The notes beneath the pieces are model-generated. The model saw nothing but the letters and a program-made list of their open reading frames with translations. It had not been told where the DNA came from and made no database searches. Made by a program: the position numbers and the translations under genes. 64,000 nucleotides of DNA from contig OX387197.1 of assembly GCA_947561715.1 (NCBI GenBank), positions 25,260,266 to 25,324,265 on the forward strand, given 5' to 3'. Shown piece by piece: positions 21,247 to 32,178 of this stretch. Each line of letters begins with the position of its first letter. Position 1 is the first letter of the stretch. The DNA comes from Ascidia mentula (lineage: Eukaryota > Chordata > Ascidiacea > Phlebobranchia > Ascidiidae).

Positions 21247-21321
21247 GTGATATGTTCAAAGTTTCTGTTAATACTTTTGTCGGCTTTGTTTGCCATTGCA
21301 CAATTTAACTTCCAGCATTAG
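21247..21321 (+). pseudogene. Relic of alpha exon 1 (copy a)
   Basis: A degenerate first-exon cassette in which the start codon is GTG rather than ATG and the frame ends FAIAQFNFQH followed by TAG, with no GT donor. The leader TTGCAACTGAAAG before it matches the leaders of intact alpha genes (e.g. before 29293 and 33885). It lies 290 nt upstream of the beta gene at 21611. Confidence 0.6.
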
Positions 21322-21610
21322 GGCAACTAAATAACTTTGGTTTCGCTCTTTGCATAAAGTTTTGTTACCACAGGTAAAAAGTCAGACGACGTCAAGCCTT
21401 GTTGAATAAGCAATTTGATGGATACAATTTTTTTTGTGTGTGATCAGTCGTACGAAACGCGTTACGAAGGTTTACAAAACGGGCGTAAACGAAGTGCAAC
21501 AGCATTTGAATTGGGTTCTATTTCTTTGTAGTTTTCTGATAGTGGCAACAAACAGTTACCTGTTTAAATTTATAAAAGTGATCCGACGCCGAAAAGTTAC
21601 TTTAGAAATA

Positions 21611-22576
21611 ATGGACACCTGCTGCGTGGCATCATTCACATCCCTCTTCATTAACGTGTTTCTCTGTTTTGCTACACGTTCGTTTCACATTTCGGAACAC
21701 AAGTAAGCATTTTGAAACAAGCTTCAGCTTTTAAAATAGAACATCAAGGTTAACGCTGACATTTTTAGCAAACGCAACGTTTATCATAAGGTACAGTATT
21801 TATTCTTGTGTACGTAAACGACCTTGTTCGTTCTGTTTTGAACACGATTTGTTTCTATCTATATTTGCACTTCCCCTGTACATTCACTTTAATCCACATG
21901 TTTTACTGTGTTGTTGGGCGCTAAATGAAGTGTAGTACTATTTAGCGTCCGTTTTTTTATGATACAAAATTAGCCACTTTGCCAGCGCAGCTCCAGGTCT
22001 TTACGGTAGGCCGTTGGTGCAGGGTAACCTAGTAACTATGGTAACGTTTACCAAATTGGGGGCGGCCCTACATAAAATGGCACTTTATTGGGTTGGATAA
22101 ACTATTAGTTTAGACCCTTAACCATTCGGGGTTGTGAAAACTATTTTCGGTGGCTTATAAGTGGTTCAATGTAAAAAACATAATTTAGCTCCTGTTTTTA
22201 TTCTAGAACGGAGACAAATGGGTGGTGCTGCACAGTGCTGACAGTGATTTTGATACTTGGCCTACTTATTTATTATATCACTTTGTTATGTATCACCGAC
22301 CGTAATGTTAAAAAAGTCATGGTGTATGTTTCCGCAGCTATGAAGATTTTTGAAGGTATCTTTATTAACTTATTATTACATAGGATTTAAAGTTTCCCAA
22401 TGTATTTCACACAACAAAACAACTGTTTAGGTTTATGTTCATGCTGCCTGCATCCTTCGTCCAGCGTTCCTGTTTTAGCGCACTTCGTGTTACCAGCAAT
22501 GTCACTTACTGTTCAACAGGTTTTTCGGCTATTCTACGAATCAAATCGTGACCGTTGGCTGCTTCCGGGACCATAA
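21611..22576 (+). CDS. Beta-family small membrane protein (128 aa)
   Basis: Unrecognised family. Exons 21611-21702, 22207-22355 and 22431-22576 give 128 aa with the frame intact. Exon 1 holds one hydrophobic segment and ends HISEHK at a phase-2 junction. Exon 2 has NGWCC and a strong membrane segment (LTVILILGLLIYYITLLC, about residues 41-58), then a second hydrophobic stretch ending KIFEG at the phase-1 junction. Exon 3 starts LCSCCLHPSS, has HFVLP and ends LLPGP. The same plan, with LCSWYxxPSS and ending GP, is seen in the beta gene at 60.0 kb. The reading frame stays open upstream of the chosen ATG back to a good acceptor at 21447, so the protein could be about 55 residues longer. Confidence 0.7.
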
Positions 22577-24187
22577 TAGTGGCACTTGCCTATTGATCGG
22601 AGGTTATTTTACTTTTAAACCATATTAATAAGCATGGACATAATAAAATGAATACTTTGAGCTGCATACTGCATACTCTTTGTAGTCGTCACAAAGTGGA
22701 AGTCATTGCCTGACCGTTCGGCCTGCAAGATCGTCCATAGTCATACAATGCTGCACTGATGAAACCTAGTGGCCATCTGTATGCAGCTCACAGAACTGTC
22801 ATGTGAACCAAAAGTTATTCGTACCATGAAACTGAGATTTGTTTTTGGGGCTGTTAAAGACTGTATTTCTCTCTATGAATGTATCAAACAAATAATGTAA
22901 TTTTTACCGTAGTTTTAGCAGGAACTGTACTTTTTTCACAACTACGTATGTTGCATCTTTTATAAATGTTGTTCAATCGTTCTGTGACGTATGCAACCTG
23001 TTTCTGAAGCACAGTCGTGAAAGTTCACACATGATTTCGGTTGAATAGATTCAGTTCAACGAACTTGTGTGCGTGTGGAACGTATGGCAACGCAGGGAAA
23101 AACTTGGGTAGGCAAACACACGCAACTGGTACGGACGACATCTACACGTACTTGGTGCAGAATTGTTTGACAAATAATCCAGGCCAAGTAAACTCATTGT
23201 GAAAACAAGAGACGTTTCATTGCAGATATGTTTTTGTCTCAAATGTTAATAACGTTGGGTTAATTTCAAGGAAAAGTTTTACAGATTTTACTTTTCTACG
23301 TGTTAACAAGATCCAATAGTTATTCGAACCTGCTCTTCCTGCAACAATGCACAATCACACAAAAAACGCGAGAACCTAACGTGAGGCGGAATGGACTGAA
23401 CCTGTTGAACGCATCCACGCGTGACCCATTTCGTAATAATGCGTGAACGAATGCACGCGTAGAAGCACGACTGACAACCTCAAAAATTTAACAAGACATG
23501 CTGAAACCATCCTGCGTCTGTTTACCAGCTTTTGAACATTTGCGTAATGAACTAGCATGTAGAATGAAAAACAAAATGTTCAAGAATATTTCTAATCACG
23601 GTTATTTGAATAGGACTTGGCATTGCATTATTATTATGTTAGGTGTAATTTTGATAAATTTGGTCTCAAACTTTTTTAATTGCCTTTTTTGCTCGGGGCA
23701 ACGTAGCAACCACATTTAGTCATGGAAAATTTTACTTACGGGTTGGAAATAGCCGGCGGATATCCCCCTTTAAATTTATAGGGTAATCCCCGATCGGTTG
23801 ACTTCTGAAACGTGAGCGCGAAGAGGTGATTTTTTTGTTTCAACACCAAAATGGCATCGGATTGCCGTAAAACATTTGCAAGCAAAATAGCAATGAATTT
23901 TCCCTAAAAATTTGTGGGGAAAAACCCAGGGGCTTGAATTAGGTAAAATTTATGGCGTCTACGGTGCAAAGCAAAGTGGAAAACAGGAACTGTTTTGCAG
24001 GATGTTAGCTGCACCGTTTGACTGCAATGCAGTGGATTAGAGGTATTTCCTACTAACTGCAGTTGCTTTTATTCATCGTGTGCCAACATGGCTGATATAG
24101 CATCTGCTAACTCAATAGCGTACTGTATGTAAAGGTTTTACAGGTTCTTCTAACTAAGGCAAAACTATTGCAACTGAAAGTGACGTC
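22577..24187. other. Array spacer
   Basis: No gene is recognised. The type 1 element lies at about 23770-23810 and a type 2 element at about 23905-24010. The part from 23815 on repeats 20860-21420 at high identity. The segment 23498-23710 is related to sequence at about 38150-38340. Confidence 0.5.
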
Positions 24188-24262
24188 ATGATATGTTCAA
24201 AGTTTCTGTTAATACTTTTGTCGGCTTTGTTTGCCATTGCACAATTTAATTTCCAGCATTAG
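24188..24262 (+). pseudogene. Relic of alpha exon 1 (copy b)
   Basis: Here the ATG is present (GACGTCATGATATG) and the frame runs through a hydrophobic segment to FAIAQFNFQH and TAG. As in the other relics, the conserved CK..S end and the splice donor of a working alpha exon 1 are gone. Confidence 0.6.
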
Positions 24263-24591
24263 GGCAACTAAATAACTTTGGTTTCGCCCTTTGCATAAAG
24301 TTTTGTTACCAACAGTGATGTTTTGTTTAAAATATCGACAAAGAGGTTTTTTACAACTGACGTTACAAGATGTTAATGTAACAACATGTTCTGTCCATAC
24401 GACATAACGTATTTTTATAGCTGCTGTATTATATATTAAATCCGACAGAACGAGTCTTAGTCATTTCGTAAAAACAGTGATAATTATTGTTTTCATTGCA
24501 TGGGTTTGTCATAACTGTAGTATACGATTAGGCAAATTAGAAACTGTTTTATTGTTCTTCTGCAATTTAGCTGTTCAAAAGGATCTTCATT

Positions 24592-25231
24592 ATGTGCTTC
24601 AAACACTGCTGTGCTAAACTTGCAACTATGTTATCCAACTCTCTCGTGCTAATACATTATTTCGTAACCCATGGTTTGCATGTTTCGGGACACAAGTATG
24701 CAATTTGTACAACGTTTTTATTTATCGACTTGCAGAGTTGCTGGATAAACTCTGTGATATTCGTCAAGCAACATTTAATGTTTGGGATATTGCTGTGTAT
24801 TATGCGTACTTTATGCAATTTCGTAAACTTACGTATATACACATTGTGCAATTTTAACCAGGTTTTTTTGTAGTTCGGAGGCAACTGAATGTTGTTGTGT
24901 TAGACTCATTTGCTTATCAATTGTTGGCATGATGGTTTCTTTGAAAGCTGTTGAGAGTCGTAATGAAGAGGCAATGTTTTTTTCGGCATTGTTGAAATTT
25001 CTTGGAGGTATTTTGTCTATTTCCTCGTTCCTTTTTGACGGCAATAAATTTATGCGCTTTATTTCTACTCAACAGGTTTATGTGCGTGGTATCTGCACCC
25101 GTCGCAGTGATATTTGGAAGCACTTCATTACTCCAATAATATTCATTGTTGCTCAAGCATTCGTTCCATACTGCCACGGACCAAGGAGAGGCCCACTGCC
25201 CGTGTAGTCGCAATTTGCATCAGAGTGTTAA
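24592..25231 (+). pseudogene. Beta-family copy with 2-nt deletion in exon 3
   Basis: The exon equivalents are 24592-24695, 24874-25007 and 25076-25231, with correct phases and splice sites. Exon 1 (MCFKHCCAKLATMLSN, ending VSGHK) and exon 2 (ECCCV, then GMMVSLKAVESRNEE) read through. In exon 3 the sequence GTCGCAGTG lacks two bases found in the copies at 49.5 and 52.5 kb (GTCGCCCAGTG), giving HPSQ then TGA. A second lesion, TAG in place of TGG, lies further on at 25205. Probably a pseudogene, unless the shortened protein is made. Confidence 0.75.
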
Positions 25232-25355
25232 TTACTCCACTTTGTTTTCTCTCAACGATTAAAATTATTTTGTACGGTAAAAACACATATTGTCATTTGT
25301 TTTGGTTCGAAGACAAATTTGGTCAAAACTTAATTCAATACAGCACATAAGTAAA

Positions 25356-26080
25356 ATATATATAAAGAGTGTTGTTGCCCTCGTAAGTTTGTCGTAAATT
25401 CATGGTAATGTGCACATCATAGCATATCAAAAGTAATAAACCGAAGTGAAGCTATGGCTTTAACCCTTTTTCGTGGCTGGTCGCGCTTCATTGAATAACT
25501 TTTGATTCAAGGTCCTGGCGTTGAACGCAGTCATGTGATCAGGACAATCCATGGCAACAAACCAAGCAGATTTAACTTACCCACGTTCAACTTCAAGTAA
25601 CGATGGTGATATCTACAGTTGGGCACACCATACCTTATGTCAGAACTTTAATTACAATTGATATATTGCCACTCCTGGTATCTAATGTACTGTCCAGATA
25701 TTAACCAGACTGTTAAGTCTTAAAACCTCAAACTTACATTCACTATAACATTTTACCAGGATTCGATGGCGCCGCCAACCAACACAGCCTATGCACAGGT
25801 AATATTGGGGTGCTAGAGTTATTTCGCAGCGAGAGATATAGGTGTCGAAACTTGTATGTCAAAAAAAAAACGTAACAGGTTTTACTGCATACACTTTATT
25901 ATTGTGACGAATAACACGTTTACTCGGTTTGTTTTGCGCAACATCGCAAACACAAGCTCCCACAAAAGTGGGAGTGTGCCGAAACTGTTAAACGCAATCA
26001 GGCTTGAGCCAAATTTCTGTGAGTGAAATATAGTGCGCATTGCAAAACGACTGACAACCACAAAAATCATAACAAAACCC
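25356..26080 (+). repeat. 700-bp spacer repeat, copy 1 of 5
   Basis: Begins ATATAAAGAGTGTTGTTGCC and runs through GGTCCTGGCGTTGAACGCAG and GATTCGATGGCGCCGCCAAC to AACGACTGACAACCACAAAA. The same spacer occurs at about 38582-39240 (left end missing), 46962-47720, 49876-50640 and 52838-53600. It follows beta genes in the tandem units. No coding potential is supported. Confidence 0.8.
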
Positions 26081-26087
26081 CCTTGCG

Positions 26088-26605
26088 CTAAAAAGCCGGT
26101 TTATGCCATGGAAGTGGAGAAATTCTGTCAAACTCATAAAAACTTTACGCCCAAAGAAAATGTAAATGGTTATAGTAAAAAAAAACGTATCCTGTTGCTA
26201 GATTACTTTTGTTTATCTTCACTGAATATTAAGTCTCTTGCTGTTGTCATTTCTCCTTAAAAAATGTTAAGATTGTCAAAATTTGCTGTTGCTGCAAAAT
26301 TGTATAATTTTATGGTTTTCTGTAACTGTATGCATTTCAGGTATTCGCATTTGGCCACGTAAGATAAAAATATTTATTTTCAATATTTTCCAAAAAACGT
26401 TTTGTAACAGTCCCAATAAAAATAGTGCAGATATATTTTAATTGGATTCGTTTTGTAAGCGGACGCTTATAATAAAAATATTGAACCAGTAGCTAAGTGC
26501 ATTGTAATGTTCATACATAACACAATCCCTTCTTTGTTTTGGAAAGCTTTTTGATAAAGTTATATGTAACCAAATCCACCAAACACAGACCTATTCTTGT
26601 GTTTT
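26088..26605 (+). pseudogene. Duplicated 3' end of DUS1L lacking the Cys-rich region
   Basis: The sequence from AAAAAGCCGGTTTAT through AAACTTTACGCCCAAAGAAA, the stop region and most of the 3' UTR matches DUS1L at about 12974-13560. About 80-90 nt encoding the zinc-ribbon-like cysteines (12991-13073) are missing and replaced by a few bases. The last codons also differ (GYSKKKR in place of GYSNGN). No Dus barrel lies upstream, so this is a non-functional fragment carried into the array by segmental duplication. Confidence 0.85.
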
Positions 26606-28499
26606 GCGTGGTTAGCCAAGTGGCCTTGAATGCCCTAAAGCTGCGGACCTATAACTTTTAATTTTTCGAACAGTTGGGCAATAGTTTGGGCAGTGGTGTG
26701 TTAGCATGACGTAAGGCGTAGAGAATAGTTTCACTCTCGACTGAGATTATACAAGTTCTCTCACAGGCAAGTTTAATAAAAAAATCAGAACTGCAGCGTG
26801 GGGGTCTGGAGGGGGGCAACTCATGATCTTTAGTTTTTAATGTGGGGAACTGCTAAATGCCGTAAACCGGTACATAAATGTATCGAGTGCAACACGCTAT
26901 TCTCTTTAAACTGCGCCGCTGGCGAGATGAACACTGCATCAAAAGGGGCCACTATGCGCAATACTGTACACAATCAAAGCTTCGCGAAACCATGCGCAGA
27001 TAAAGAATTCGAATTTTTGGAACAATTCAGAACATAAACTCTAAGCGCTGTAGATTAATCCTTGGTAACTTAATTTTTGTTTTGCCGTCTACAACATGAG
27101 AATTATTCCTGTATATTTATTATCTGCAAAATCTCGCTTGTTTACCACAGCAAAACACTTTTTTTAAGGCATAAATTTTATTCACATGGGTAAACCATAA
27201 ACCCGATGAAGAAACGTTTGCCCAGACGGCAGCGCAACGAAATGGGTAATTTTTCTTCTGATAATAGTTGCCTTCAGCTGAAGATGGTCAAGAGATGTGC
27301 ACAGGGCGCCATGCAACGGAAGAAGTATTTGCAGTTTGCAGAACATGAGTCAATTAACAATAATACAAATACATCTTCGTATAAGTCATATTATGTAACA
27401 AAATGTCACTTTTTAATCAGTTTAAATGAATTTTTGACCGCGTTTCGAGGTTTGTTTGAGAAAATTGTAATCATGTAAGTGTCTTGGTGGTGATTAAGCT
27501 GGTGGTTTAAGTAACTGTTTCCCTAATCACCAAAGTGATTATTGCACAAGGAGACCGCCCTTGCAGCAATGTAACTGAGAAGCTACTATTTAAGTTTTAC
27601 CAATTAATATGATTGTTGAGTTCAGTGTTTTATGACGCTTTCAAACCCGTTCCCTACCACTGTGTTTAAACGTCACATATGATTTAGGTTGAATTGATTC
27701 AGTTCGATGAACATGCGTGCAGAACGTTCCTTTCCAAACATATGGCACACAATGGTATTAACCTGTACAGGAAATGATTCAACGCACAAGTAGTTAGTTA
27801 AAAAATAACTTTGACGCGTAAGTGAGATCGAAGAGGTGATCGTTCAAAATAAAGACTTCGTTGAGAAATATAGCAAAAAGATAATCTGATAATTCAATAA
27901 CAGCCGTTACAAGAAAAACACCTCAACTTTATAGAAAAACGATCAAGTAGCCAGCATATGCCAGAAGAGCAGTATTCAGCAATAAAGTATGCCTAGCAGC
28001 GTCAGTAACAATTTATAGCCACCATATGTAACTTCTAGTTCGACGACGCTTGTGTGATTGTAAGATTTTATTCTGTGAGCAGTTACAACTGTAATCGGGA
28101 TTGGGAAAGCAAGCGTGTTCAAATATCGTCAGCGCAAAATATATCAGACACCCCAGTTTGTTGTTTAAGGATTTTATTTCAGTTTAAAACCATGTTTATA
28201 CGTAAACGAAATAGCATTTAAAAAAAATGCTCGTCGCCTTCTAATGGAATTTGGAAAACACGTTTTTTATTCCATTTAACATAACTTTACTTTTACGACG
28301 TGCAATAAGATTCTCTTCCATATACATTTCATGCTTTGTTTGGATAGTTCATTGAAGAAGTGAGGAAAGGTCACTGCGCGTTGTATTGTACTATAGGCAA
28401 GTCCGTGCTACTTTTTTCAAAACAATTTACTTTCGACAAAACATAGAAACGTTGTGCCATGTGGTGTTTGTGCCAAATAATTGCGTTTAACTCTTTTGT
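26606..28499. repeat. Array spacer, diverged copy of 17.0-18.06 kb
   Basis: About 27320-28400 matches about 17030-18060. Open frames at 26840-27037 and 27206-27478 have no recognised domains, and the second is interrupted by a stop in its other copy. The remainder shows nothing I can name. Confidence 0.55.
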
Positions 28500-28660
28500 C
28501 AGAGGTTGCGCAGAAGTGGCTTTTACTTTTTGGTGAAGTGATCGAGACCCAAGTAGAGAATAGTTTAGATAGTTTAGTGTGGATAGAATTACAAGTCAAA
28601 CCGTCGACATGTGTTATTTTATTCCGCACAGGTTTAACAGCAAACGCAGTTTTTTTCTTG
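28500..28660 (+). repeat. Array-leader repeat, copy 2
   Basis: Diverged copy of 13630-13800, again in the leader region of an alpha-family gene. Confidence 0.6.
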
Positions 28661-29292
28661 TGTTTTACTTTCAAGATAACCATCCACCAAATACCGCCGT
28701 AGGATCGGTTTATCGTTTAAGAAACAACTTTTGTGCAACCGCAAATAATTACAAAATTTTGTTTAGCCCAAACGCGAAATAACTGTCAGCGAAATTCCCC
28801 ACAAAAACCTATCTTGGAAGCGCCAAATTTCATTTATACCTGCAAGGATATAGTGATTCTTGCTTTTGCACCTAAAAGATTGGAGCTGTAAACTGCGTGG
28901 CCTGAGATTTAGATACGTTTGTAAATTTGTGAAAGCATAAATCAAAGACGGGTGGCAAGCCTTAAAACTACTAAATTGTCCAATATATGTTGGTGCAACT
29001 TTTCATTTTGTTTGGTGCGAAAACGCCAAACGTATTTGGCAAAATATAAAAAATCAAGCTCCCAATTAAGTTTGAACTCACGATCCTGGGCTAACGACCT
29101 GTGCAAGGAGCGACCCTGGCAATCATATGCCATTGCATGAAAGACTACTGCTTTAATATGAGGTGTTGTAAAAAATCGGCTATGGTAAGAAAGTGCCTGG
29201 CAATTATTAAATAGAATTGCTTCTTAGTCAAATAAATCGTATTGGTTATCTCTTTTACAGTAATTAAGCTAATACAGTTGCAACTAAAAGCA

Positions 29293-30012
29293 ATGTCATA
29301 TTTCTACAACAAGCTTTTACTAGTGGGGTCTTTGGTATTTGCTGTCTTGCAGTTTATTGGGGCCAATTTTCTTCATACCTGCAAGTACAAATCGTAAGTG
29401 TCTTTTTACAATTAAGCCTTTCGACAACATAAATGTCTATAATATATATATATATATATATCTATAACAGGAGGTCATTCCCAGGAAGTGACATACGCCA
29501 CGTTTTCCTTGCATACCTGTCAACTATGATTTTTGTACAGGTGCAAATCAGGTCACTTTGTTTGTTGTTTGGTCGTCTCAATTATGGCGCTTGTCGGATT
29601 AATCGTCGACCTTATATCATGCTGGTATACCTGGAAAAACCGAAAAAACCGGGAAAATATTTTAAATGCAAAATTACCAGGAATAGAGTGGTTGATTGTT
29701 ACGGTATTGATAAACTTAGCAGAAGGTAAACAGATAACTGAAATGCGTGTTTGAAACTAAATAAAAAAGGAAATGCCTTTTACATTGTTTTTAGATATTA
29801 TCACGTTTCTGTATGATTCTGAACGGAAAACAAGTGGATTTTTCTATGTAATATGGTATTACACGAAGCACATAATTTTTTCTATTATTTTCTGTTCTCT
29901 ACAAGCTCTTGTTACGTATTATGACAGAAAAAAATATGATGATGCACAAAAACTCAACGACATGAGGCAGCGACAACGCCTCTTATCCAAACACGAACAA
30001 ACTTCGTTTTAA
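29293..30012 (+). CDS. Alpha-family small tetraspan-like membrane protein (167 aa)
   Basis: Unrecognised family; the longest intact member. Exons 29293-29393, 29541-29725 and 29795-30012. Membrane segments: about 8-24 (LLVGSLVFAVLQFIGA), about 41-61 (VCCLVVSIMALVGLIVDLISC, with Asp57 in GLIVD), about 87-98 (EWLIVTVLINLAEG) and about 125-142 (IIFSIIFCSLQALVTYY) after WYYTKH. Cysteines close to the exon 1-2 junction (HTCKYKS then CKS) are probably on one face of the membrane. The 25-residue tail is highly charged (YDRKKYDD and a run rich in Gln/Arg). An AT-dinucleotide tract sits in intron 1. No lesions seen. Confidence 0.78.
29438..29462. repeat. AT microsatellite
   Basis: A run of TA repeats inside intron 1 of the 29.3-kb gene. 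Confidence 0.85.
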
Positions 30013-31282
30013 TACATGTTTGTTTTATAATAGGTCCTAGTTAGCCTATACTGTTAGAATATCGTAGGCTTGCTTAAACGTAGAAAACAATTAAATTTTT
30101 CTTTAAAGAATGTTATCGAATGCTACTTTTGTCCCTTGCCAATGAAAAATATTTACCTTCGTGTTTTCTTCTAAGCAGTCGCAATATTTTGCTGTATAAT
30201 TGGTTTGAGGCCCGCAAAAATTCCCAAACGCATTTTTATGTACGATTTTTTTATTATTTCAACCCGAATGCTTGATACTTTTTTATCATTTAAACTGATT
30301 TAAATGTCTTCTTTTGTTTTGGCTGATGAACCATCTCATATTGCAGTGTCTGGAAACAAATTTGATCGGAAACAAATTTGATACGTTGTCAAAGGCAATG
30401 CAGCAAGAACGATATGATAAGTAAACAATTTCTCAGAGTAATCATTTAGTGGTCAGTGCCCGTTGCTTTCAAAAACCCCGTTTCTTAACTCGATGACGCC
30501 ATTTCACACACGAGTTCAAGTCAATTGATTCGATACCGCGTGTCTGGAACGTTTGCACACTGGGATATACTGCTGGCACAAGGAATACCAAGCTAGGACA
30601 AATATAGCCTGATGTGGCAATGTAGTTCCTTTTTACCACTGTTTATTTTCCTGTTGTAGTTCTGAAAACTCTAAAAATGTACTTTGCTTTGCCCCTTTTA
30701 TTTGTGTAAAATTTGATAACGCCCTGCGTGTGGGTAAAATTAGGTTGCAGCAATAAAATATCCATCCAACGTCGTTTTACTAGTTACCATTGATATCTTT
30801 TAACTAAGAGATGGCAGTTAGTAGGTTCTTTTGGCTGGAAACAGTTTTCTACACACAAATTTGCTTTGGGTTTGCGTCCCAAATTTGCTTGAATGACAGT
30901 AACTGTAGGTTAGGCTTTTTTGTTATGCGTTTGCGTGACGTACATTTCTTTGTAACCATAATGTAGTGAATAGCTTTGCTATGCTTGCCTGGATATAAAG
31001 AAGGTAAAAATATTCCTTGATGGAATAAAAGTGATGCGCAGCGACGAGCGTAGGAGCAAGTTGGGTAAAAGCTATATGATATGCGCTCGTTTCAAATTAT
31101 GAAAGCTTGTTAGTATCAGCATGTATTTAACTCGTATTAAATGTGATTTTTTCAGCGGGGCTACGTGATGTTGGTTTGCCTTTCATAGTTAGAGAGATAT
31201 AATTGTTTACAGTTGACTGCAATATTGCTAATACCTACAAACTGTATTTCTGTATTTCAACCTGGATAAAATGGAAAAATAA
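30013..31282. other. Array spacer
   Basis: No gene seen. From about 30930 to 31280 it matches 57420-57765, the leader of the paralogous gene at 57.8 kb. Confidence 0.5.
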
Positions 31283-32178
31283 ATGTTGGTTTGTTGTTCA
31301 GTGGGGTTCGCCCTTTTACAGTTTGCTTGGCCTATTGTGATTCATGTCCCTATCGTGCACAATACAGCGTAAGTATGTGTTTACAGTTATATTTACTGGG
31401 GCGTCAAGCCCGAAGGCTTGCGATCTCTATACGTTTTGCACCACACGTTTTGACCGGAAGACGGCTTATGCTGTTTACCACCTGCATCTTTGTTAACAAC
31501 AAAACCGCAGATAATATGTGAACATATGTGCTGCTGTTAAACTTATACTGCAAAATTATTTACTAAATCACACCTAATTCAATCTTAATTTTATTTTATT
31601 TTTAACAAAAATAACTTGAACGTGTATGAATATTAAACATACGAAATTAAATGGTTTGGGCACCGATAATACCACAAAGGTTATCGAGTCAGGCGCCCAT
31701 GTTTAAGGTGACACAAGTGCCATACAGTAATATCCAATCTACAGAAATTACTGAAAAAAAATTTTGCAAGGTTGGGCACAAAATCACAAGAAAATCAGGT
31801 TTGTTGTTGGTTGGTCGTGATTGAAGCAATGTTTGGAATTTACTCTGTCTGTAAAATGAGGAAATCTCACAAGTAATTAAAGGAGGAAAAGATTTGAATA
31901 AAAAGTGGATGCTTATTTTGATGTTTACAAACATAGCAGTGGGTAAGCAGATTTCATTCGTTATTGACTTAATGTTGTGAAAAAACACAATACTTTTAGG
32001 CATTACGACGTGGGGTTCCGATACTAAAATGGAATATGGAGTTACTTCACCTGTGTTATATGGAGTTTGGTATCACCTGAAGCATTTTATTCTCTCTATC
32101 ATATTCCTTATTTTTCATTATTGGGTTGAACTGAAAACAAAAACAATTTCCGTGTTGCCGACTTCCAGCTTTGTGTAA
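31283..32178 (+). pseudogene. Alpha-family copy with 4-nt deletion in exon 2
   Basis: Closest paralog of the intact gene at 57.8 kb. Exon equivalents: 31283-31368, 31771-31942 and 32000-32178. Exon 2 is 172 nt instead of 176. Near 31854 the sequence CTGTAAAATGAGGAAATC lacks four bases present at 58.35 kb, so the frame stops at TAA a few codons later. Upstream of the usable ATG, a frame-shifted ATG GAA AAA TAA replaces the N-terminus of the paralog. Exon 3 is still open (TTWGS, WYHLKHFILSII). Probably a recently inactivated copy. Confidence 0.75.

Noticed and set aside
27206-27478. Plus-strand 90-codon open frame with a basic N-terminus
   Set aside because: The paralogous sequence at 17.04 kb has an in-frame stop and lacks the N-terminal part; no membrane segment or known domain.
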